In this document: positions 40,069 through 45,026 of the stretch, piece after piece | Layout of the letters: each line of letters starts with the position of its first letter | Position numbering within the stretch: the stretch's first letter is position 1 | Assembly (NCBI GenBank): GCA_005881695.1 | Contig: VBBT01000116.1 | Coordinates: forward strand, 1-45,026 | DNA: 45,026 nucleotides | Direction of reading: 5' to 3' | DNA from: Candidatus Bathyarchaeota archaeon | GTDB lineage: Archaea; Thermoproteota; Bathyarchaeia; 40CM-2-53-6 | Translations under genes and position numbers: made by a program | The notes under the pieces: generated by a model | What the model was told of the DNA's origin: nothing | Seen by the model: the letters and a program-made list of their open reading frames with translations, nothing else | Database searches by the model: none

Positions 40069-40854
40069 ATGCGGCTACAGACTGGGATTAGTGAGCTAGA
40101 CCAAATGCTTTGCGGAGGATTCCTCCCAGGAGATGCAGTGCTACTTTCTGGCGGAGCGGGGACAGGAAAAACCACTTTGGCACTCGAACACTTAGTGAAC
40201 GGGGCGACACAGTTTGGGCAGAATGGGATCTACCTGACCTTCGAGCAATTACCTGCACAGATTTACAGGGACAGCCAGAGCCTTGGGTGGGACATACGTA
40301 AGCTGGAGGACGAGAACAAGTTCCGGTTGATCTGCACCTCGCCAAACATTCTCTTGGAGACTGGCGGTGGGGAGAGCATCCTCTCAGAGCCGTTCAAAGA
40401 AATCCATGCGCAGAGGATTGTGGTTGACAGTCTAAGCCACCTGGCCACGTTCACCGGCCTCAGCGAGTTGAGAAGGGAAATCTATCGTTTGATCATGCTA
40501 TTCAAAGCAAGAGGTCTAGGTTCTCTGCTGATCTGGGAGAACAACGAGTCATATGGCAAATCGACATTGTCGACGGACGCGGGTATCAGCTTCCTCGTGG
40601 ATTGCATCGTTTCTCTCAAACCAGTGGAGATAGAGTCCACGGTTCGAAAAGCCTTGGTTGTCTGGAAGATGCGGGGCAGCGATCATGACAAGCGATTGAG
40701 GGAATACGAGATTACCTCACATGGCGTCGAGGTCTCTACACCCTTCTCGGATTACGAGGGTCTCCTGACTGGAAGTCCAAGGAGGTCCATTACTGAACAG
40801 GCTGCGAATAACTGGGCGATGGCCTTTGCCAAGAACAAACAGAAACATTCCTGA
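40069..40854 (+). CDS. KaiC-like RecA-fold ATPase
   Basis: A 261-residue single-domain KaiC/RadA-like ATPase: FSxx-type N-terminus LQTGISELDQMLCGGFLPGDAVLLSG, Walker A SGGAGTGKTT (about residues 27-36), TFEQLPAQIYRDSQSLGWD, Walker B-like QRIVVDSLSHLATF, and SFLVDCIVSLKPVEIESTVRKALVVWKMRGSDHDKRLREYEI. Such ATPases often act as signalling switches. A membrane protein gene starts inside its last 29 nt, so the two are probably coexpressed and may act together. Confidence 0.88.
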   Translation: MRLQTGISELDQMLCGGFLPGDAVLLSGGAGTGKTTLALEHLVNGATQFGQNGIYLTFEQLPAQIYRDSQSLGWDIRKLEDENKFRLICTSPNILLETGGGESILSEPFKEIHAQRIVVDSLSHLATFTGLSELRREIYRLIMLFKARGLGSLLIWENNESYGKSTLSTDAGISFLVDCIVSLKPVEIESTVRKALVVWKMRGSDHDKRLREYEITSHGVEVSTPFSDYEGLLTGSPRRSITEQAANNWAMAFAKNKQKHS

Positions 40855-41719
40855 ACCAAAGTCAATCGGGCAAGTCGGACAGACCTCGGGAGCGATTCCC
40901 CCACGGTGGAAACCAAGCCTAATCGTCGCCGTTCCTCTCCCGTTAGTAATAGTCTCTGTAGTCGTGTTCAACATCATCCTGCCGCCTCCAGCACAGTTTA
41001 GCAAGGGGTTAGCGTTTGAACCCCCATTCCTGAACGCGATCTTGTACACGATCTTCCTCGCCTTCACATCGTTCATGGTCGGATACATTTCCTTCAAGAG
41101 CTACATACAAAACGGCTGGATATTTCTAGTCTTCTTGGGAAGCGGAGCGCTCGCCTGGGGCTCGACCTCACTGCTTTCGGGTTGGCTGACAAATCTCCCC
41201 AGCGGACCGAACCCCGCAATAACAATATCGAACACCGGCGCGCTTGTCGCGTCCATTTTCCACGTGATTAGTGGCACTTGGTCCCGCGGACCTTCCCCGC
41301 ACAAGAGCCCGAAGATTCGCAGATCAATAATCATCCTCGCCTACGGCGGGGTTCTCGGTTTCACAGGATTGTACACTGCGGCGGCGCTGGAGGGGATGAC
41401 TCCGCTCTTCTTTGTTCCAGGAGTTGGCCAGACACCATTACGCATGGCTGTTCTTGGCAGCGCTGCCATCCTATTCGCAGTATCATCTATTCTCTTTGCC
41501 AGGCGGTATTTCTCTTCCCGGTCGAGGTCAAGCACGCTCTACTGGTATTTTCTGGCTCTCGCATTGACCGGGGTGGGACTTGCCGCAGTCTTCTTCGGAA
41601 GAGCTCCCGGCGATCCTATCTCGTGGACCGGAAGGACTGCAATGTTCCTCGGAGGAACGTACTTCCTCAAAGCGGTTCATACTGCATTCAAGGGAATAGG
41701 CGTACATCAAGCGGCTTAG
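40826..41719 (+). CDS. Polytopic membrane protein coupled to KaiC-like ATPase
   Basis: A 297-residue protein with about eight predicted membrane helices (SLIVAVPLPLVIVSVVVFNIIL, NAILYTIFLAFTSFMVGYISF, WIFLVFLGSGALAWGSTSLL, ALVASIFHVISG, IIILAYGGVLGFTGLYTAA, MAVLGSAAILFAVSSILFA, YWYFLALALTGVGLAAVFFG). The pattern recalls MASE-type membrane sensor modules, but I cannot confirm a family. TTG start at 40826 within the 3' end of the ATPase gene. A membrane-sensor partner for the ATPase is the likely role. Confidence 0.7.
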   Translation: MPRTNRNIPEPKSIGQVGQTSGAIPPRWKPSLIVAVPLPLVIVSVVVFNIILPPPAQFSKGLAFEPPFLNAILYTIFLAFTSFMVGYISFKSYIQNGWIFLVFLGSGALAWGSTSLLSGWLTNLPSGPNPAITISNTGALVASIFHVISGTWSRGPSPHKSPKIRRSIIILAYGGVLGFTGLYTAAALEGMTPLFFVPGVGQTPLRMAVLGSAAILFAVSSILFARRYFSSRSRSSTLYWYFLALALTGVGLAAVFFGRAPGDPISWTGRTAMFLGGTYFLKAVHTAFKGIGVHQAA

Positions 41720-41766
41720 AAAACTTAGAAACCCGCCACCGGTCCTATAGCGACCCGTGGACACGC

Positions 41767-42249
41767 GTGAAGATATGCGTCATCTCTGATACCCACACGG
41801 ACTCAATCGACAACCTGCCCCGACAGGTCATTGAGGACCTGTCGGGCGCAGATATGATCATTCACGCAGGGGATTTCACGGGCAAGCGGCTCTTGGACGC
41901 GTTGCGCAAGGTCGGGCCTTTCAGAGGTGTCTACGGCAATATTGACGGGCCAGATGTAAGGAAGGAATTGCCAGCTATTGATACAGTACAAGCAGGAGAT
42001 TTCGACATCGGCGTCAACCATCCAGCTGAGGGTGGCTCTCCCCACACCTTGGAGCAGAGGCTGGCGTCCAAGTTCTCTGGGGTCCAAGCAATTATTCACG
42101 GACATAGTCATCAGACGAAGAACGATTTCCGTGACGGTGTTCTCTGGTTCAATCCAGGAAGTGCAACTGGAAAATTCCCTGCCAGGCAGAAAACCTATGG
42201 CATTCTGACAATTGACAAAGAGATTCGCGGAGAAATTGTCAGACTTTGA
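41767..42249 (+). CDS. YfcE-type metallophosphoesterase
   Basis: A 160-residue calcineurin-like phosphoesterase with all metal motifs: CVISDTHTDS, IIHAGDFTG, YGNIDGPD (GNxD) and IIHGHSHQTKND, followed by FNPGSATG. The track ORF is much longer, but everything before VKICVISDTH is out-of-frame overlap with the membrane-protein gene. GTG at 41767 gives the normal family length. Cleaves phosphodiesters or phosphomonoesters; the substrate is unknown. It starts 47 nt after the membrane-protein stop. Confidence 0.88.
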   Translation: MKICVISDTHTDSIDNLPRQVIEDLSGADMIIHAGDFTGKRLLDALRKVGPFRGVYGNIDGPDVRKELPAIDTVQAGDFDIGVNHPAEGGSPHTLEQRLASKFSGVQAIIHGHSHQTKNDFRDGVLWFNPGSATGKFPARQKTYGILTIDKEIRGEIVRL

Positions 42250-42365
42250 GGACTAGAAGTCAGGAGTTTTTATCTTGAATAAGCATTAGCGTCTTTCACA
42301 TCCGGTGATTTTTGTTTCAACCGAAAAAAGGGGGAAATTCGAGCCCTGTGAGTGGTTCTATGGGT

Positions 42366-43394
42366 TCAGCAAACGGGTCTCATGGTGTCAACGGTGATGA
42401 AGCCCTGAGCCGCCGCGATGTAGTGGTTGAAGCAGAGGCCGGTGGAGTCGCTTAGGATGTAATCTTCGTAGTCATGTCCGCTAGCGACGACACTGAACCC
42501 TGTCGTTAGACTTCGGACGAGGACAGCTTCCGAATGCACAGTGTCTGAGGTCGTGGTTGAAAGGATCTGTACACCACTGACTGCGGTTGTAACAGCACGG
42601 ATGAAGGACTGGTCGACGGTCGCGGGTAGTATGAATCTCAGAGTGGCCTGGTTCGAGTTGGACGAGGCTACCGCTCCGGGGATCATGAACGCTGACGTCA
42701 TCGCCACAGGATAGGAGTCTGAGACAGTAACCGTCCTCGTTTCTTGGGAGCTCGTAGTTGAGGCTGAGGTCGTAATTGTCTCTGTGCCTTTGAGGTTCTC
42801 GAGGAAATTGACCAGATCCAACACCTGATTGTTTGTAAAGCTGAAACTCTGGTCGATAGTCATAGTGACGCGTCCGGCTGAGGTATCGACGAAGCCGGCG
42901 ATCTTGACCGACCGGCTTGCCGTGAAGCTGAAGAGCACACTCTGGTTGTTGATGGTCTGGGACACGCTTTGAGCGGCCCCGGAGCTAATCTGATAGTTTG
43001 TTAGCTGTCCGGAGGTGGTTTGCAGAACCGGGTCCCGGTCGATTAGCAGATTACCATCGATCTGCCTCTGACTTACAGACGTAGACATGGTAGAGGGGCG
43101 TTTAGAGTAGCCTAATTCTTCCATGACCTTCCTCACCCCATCGCGAGACTTATAGTAGGTAGCGAGGTCAATGTCGCTGTACTCTTGACCTGGCTCAGCC
43201 GACCTTCCTAGCCGATTTGCGAACTCTGCCTCATTGAGACTGTGAACCTTGATCGCGAGGCCACCTAGCATTTTCAAAGGGACGTTCACTTCTGAGGCGG
43301 CTCTGAGAATCCTCAACGATTCATCCACGAATACCCGAGTTGGCACCTTTCCACTCCACTCAGTGGGCGTCTCAAATGTTCTGTTCTCTGTCAC
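42366..43394 (-). CDS. Nucleotidyltransferase-like N-terminus fused to beta-rich region
   Basis: A 342-residue protein of mixed origin. Residues of about 1-105 look like a nucleotidyltransferase-fold domain (KMLGGLAIKVHSLNE, then QEYSDIDLATYYKSRDGVRKVMEELGY, with the D-x-D signature). From about residue 108 the sequence changes to a Ser/Thr/Gln-rich beta protein (SSGAAQSVSQTINNQSVLFSF, TSASTTSSQETRTVTVSDSYP) that looks extracytoplasmic, yet there is no signal peptide. The nucleotidyltransferase lacks its usual C-terminal half. This may be a gene fusion by recombination or an assembly join. Confidence 0.65.
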   Translation of the reverse strand: MTENRTFETPTEWSGKVPTRVFVDESLRILRAASEVNVPLKMLGGLAIKVHSLNEAEFANRLGRSAEPGQEYSDIDLATYYKSRDGVRKVMEELGYSKRPSTMSTSVSQRQIDGNLLIDRDPVLQTTSGQLTNYQISSGAAQSVSQTINNQSVLFSFTASRSVKIAGFVDTSAGRVTMTIDQSFSFTNNQVLDLVNFLENLKGTETITTSASTTSSQETRTVTVSDSYPVAMTSAFMIPGAVASSNSNQATLRFILPATVDQSFIRAVTTAVSGVQILSTTTSDTVHSEAVLVRSLTTGFSVVASGHDYEDYILSDSTGLCFNHYIAAAQGFITVDTMRPVC

Positions 43395-43491
43395 TAGGCC
43401 TCGACTTGGGCTCCTTGATAGTTGACTTCATCTAAGTTTGAACCCAAACGGTTATGTCCGTGTTCGTTCAATCCTAAGGCCAAAGAAGATT

Positions 43492-44370
43492 ATGTCTACA
43501 TCCAACACCTGTCCCAAGTGTGGATACACAAATCTTCCTAACGCCAGATTCTGCGCGAACTGCGCAACACAACTAATCGCCTCGCCCCCATCCTATCAAG
43601 GTCCTCAGCAGCCTCCGAATATCTCACCAGCACAGTGGTATGGATCACCCCCAGGATACTGGAATCCCGCGGAGACCGCGAGGAAAACAAGCATCGACAG
43701 GACCAAAACTGGGCTCCTACTCGTGATCGCTGGAATACTCCTCGGGCCACTGCCGTACATAATGTATGTAGGATTGATCCTAGCCATAATCGGGGTAATA
43801 CTGGTCATTATCGGCCGAAACCCCTTCGGCAACAGCCACTCCAACTATACCATATTTTCCGTGGTAATCTATATCATTGGATCCGCAATCGCGTTTATCG
43901 CCGGATTCCTGCTCGGTCTCTCATTTGTCTCCGTCGCGCTGAGTGGCGGCAGCCAGACAGCCATTGAACAAGCATTAGTTTCAGCCTTCAACGATCTCAT
44001 CATCGGCGTCCTCATTAGCGGCGCAGTCATCGGAATAGCCTACGTGATCTTCACCTACGCGTTACAAGACTCAATCGGCCGCGTCTTGCTCTACATTGCC
44101 TTCGCGACCCAACTGGCCGTCTCGGTTACGGTCGCTTACATTGTAAGCCCGCAGGTCGCAGGGGCAATCACCCAGTCATTTTCCAGTGGAACCTTCGACC
44201 CCTCTCCACTCAGTGCGCTTCAAGCCCAGCTACAATTTCTACGATTGTTAGGTCTCATTCCCGCGGCTATCTTCGCATTCGCCTATTACAGAACATATTC
44301 TCGAATCGCAAAAGGAGAAGTTCCCGCAGCCGCAACGCCGCTGGAATCATTTACTCCTGGGAGCGGGTAG
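43492..44370 (+). CDS. Membrane protein with N-terminal zinc ribbon
   Basis: A 292-residue protein. A zinc ribbon opens it (NTCPKCGYTNLPNARFCANCATQL), then a proline/tyrosine-rich linker (PPSYQGPQQPPNISPAQWYG) and about six membrane helices (LLLVIAGILLGPLPYIMYVGLILAIIGVILVII, VVIYIIGSAIAFIAGFLLGLSF, LIIGVLISGAVIGIAYVIFTY, VLLYIAFATQLAVSVTVAYIV, LGLIPAAIFAFAYY). The track start is a TTG at 43438, but the ATG at 43492 puts the zinc ribbon at the N-terminus as is usual for the group. Function unknown. It is divergent from the fused gene. Confidence 0.75.
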   Translation: MSTSNTCPKCGYTNLPNARFCANCATQLIASPPSYQGPQQPPNISPAQWYGSPPGYWNPAETARKTSIDRTKTGLLLVIAGILLGPLPYIMYVGLILAIIGVILVIIGRNPFGNSHSNYTIFSVVIYIIGSAIAFIAGFLLGLSFVSVALSGGSQTAIEQALVSAFNDLIIGVLISGAVIGIAYVIFTYALQDSIGRVLLYIAFATQLAVSVTVAYIVSPQVAGAITQSFSSGTFDPSPLSALQAQLQFLRLLGLIPAAIFAFAYYRTYSRIAKGEVPAAATPLESFTPGSG

Positions 44371-44437
44371 CAATACGGGAAGCTCGACTCCGAGCCCTGG
44401 CAATTAGTTACCCGTTAGATCGGATCCACAGCAAGTG

Positions 44438-45026
44438 ATGACTTTGAACAAAACTCATCCATGGGAGCTAGCTTGGAGAGAAGGGAGATGGGAAGAGGCA
44501 TCCCCACCGCTCTCAGAAGTTGTGGAGTTCGCCAATGAATTGAAACGCGAAGGTGCGAAGACAGTCCTCGACCTAGGCTGCGGGGCCGGTCGTCATTCCG
44601 TACTTCTGGGCAAACAGGGATTTCAGGTAGTAGCTCTCGACATTTCGGAAACGGCCCTCAAAACCCTTGACGGCCGTCTGAAAACTGCTTCGATCGATAC
44701 CGTAGCCCTTGTCAAGCACGAGATGCGGGATCTCCCGTTCATAGACGGCTACTTTGATGGTATCATCTGCACCAACGTCCTTCACCATGGAAAAATCTTT
44801 GAGATCAAACAGGTAGTTAGGGAGATTCGACGAGTGTTGCGAAAAGAGGCCTCAGCGTTCATCGTGGCTCTGTCCACCTCGGATTTCAGAAAAGGTAACG
44901 GCAAGAAGTTGGAGCCCAACACTTACGTCTTCACAAAAGGCGAGGAACGGGGAATAATCCACCACTTCTTTCCTGGCTCAGAACTCAAATCATGTCTTAA
45001 AGGAACGAAGATCGTGTCATTCAAAG
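44438..45026 (+). CDS. SAM-dependent methyltransferase, cut by window end
   Basis: ATG at 44438, open to the end of the window, 196 residues visible. Class I methyltransferase: motif I VLDLGCGAGRHSVLLGKQG, VVALDISETALKTL, DLPFIDGYFDGIICTNVLHHG and REIRRVLRKEASAFIVAL. An N-terminal WELAWREGRWEEASPPLSE fits the family's typical start. The substrate is unknown and the 3' end is missing. Confidence 0.85.
   Translation, partial: MTLNKTHPWELAWREGRWEEASPPLSEVVEFANELKREGAKTVLDLGCGAGRHSVLLGKQGFQVVALDISETALKTLDGRLKTASIDTVALVKHEMRDLPFIDGYFDGIICTNVLHHGKIFEIKQVVREIRRVLRKEASAFIVALSTSDFRKGNGKKLEPNTYVFTKGEERGIIHHFFPGSELKSCLKGTKIVSFK

Noticed and set aside
41278-41766. N-terminal half of the 323-codon phosphoesterase ORF
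   Set aside because: It overlaps the membrane-protein gene out of frame, and its translation is Arg/Ser-rich noise. The conserved domain begins at VKICVISDTH.

Overview
The window is archaeal chromosomal DNA. Evidence: an Orc1/Cdc6 initiator, the small subunit of family D DNA polymerase, an AbrB-PhoU regulator, archaeal HflX, separate PyrB and PyrI chains, a V-type ATPase F subunit, several KaiC-like ATPases, F420-type flavin enzymes, TATA boxes about 25-35 nt before start codons, and many TTG/GTG starts. A PolD subunit argues against classical Crenarchaeota. A Nitrososphaeria/Bathyarchaeia-like TACK lineage fits best, but this is inference. Most TTG starts were chosen from ORF limits and are uncertain.

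Layout. 1-2985: a partial gene, then a DHA2-type MFS exporter, an ArsR-family regulator, thioredoxin and a tiny zinc ribbon, with operator-like repeats in the promoters. 2986-6229: a 0.6 kb non-coding stretch with repeats and palindromes, then a C-rich gene for an 874-residue membrane protein. 6484-10025: an accessory-looking block with two convergent winged-helix proteins, a dense array of palindromes built on GTGACGTCAC, an unknown protein, an Mrr-like/zinc-finger protein and two very small proteins. 10120-16043: a replication neighbourhood with DUF99, Orc1/Cdc6, ORB-like origin boxes, atpF-ogg-pyrI, YjbQ, another ORB-like box and PolD small subunit. 16109-19295: AbrB-PhoU, HflX, a candidate structured RNA and a PPK2 gene interrupted by a TAG codon. 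19425-25731: a second DHA2 exporter, a frameshifted metallo-beta-lactamase gene, a methyltransferase, small unknowns, a receiver-like protein and PyrB. 26057-32625: an HTH/ATP-cone/NrdD fusion, small membrane and zinc-ribbon proteins, a double KaiC-like ATPase, a split-barrel flavin protein and a methyltransferase. 32820-41719: a small ribbon-helix-helix-like protein, tRNA-Pro(CGG) with about 55 extra bases in its D arm, a DHFR-like reductase, an ABC exporter pair, acyl-CoA dehydrogenase, a small P-loop kinase, an F420-type oxidoreductase, an aminoglycoside-phosphotransferase-like kinase lacking a clear start, and a KaiC/membrane-protein pair. 41767-45026: a YfcE-type phosphoesterase, a nucleotidyltransferase fused to a beta-rich region, a zinc-ribbon membrane protein and a partial methyltransferase.

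The most interesting items are the intron-like D-arm insertions in tRNA-Pro(CGG), the GTGACGTCAC palindrome array, ORB-like boxes that place a probable replication origin between the initiator and PolD genes, the regulator-reductase fusion, the structured RNA candidate upstream of hflX, and three possibly broken genes (ppk2, the MBL hydrolase and perhaps the APH-family kinase).
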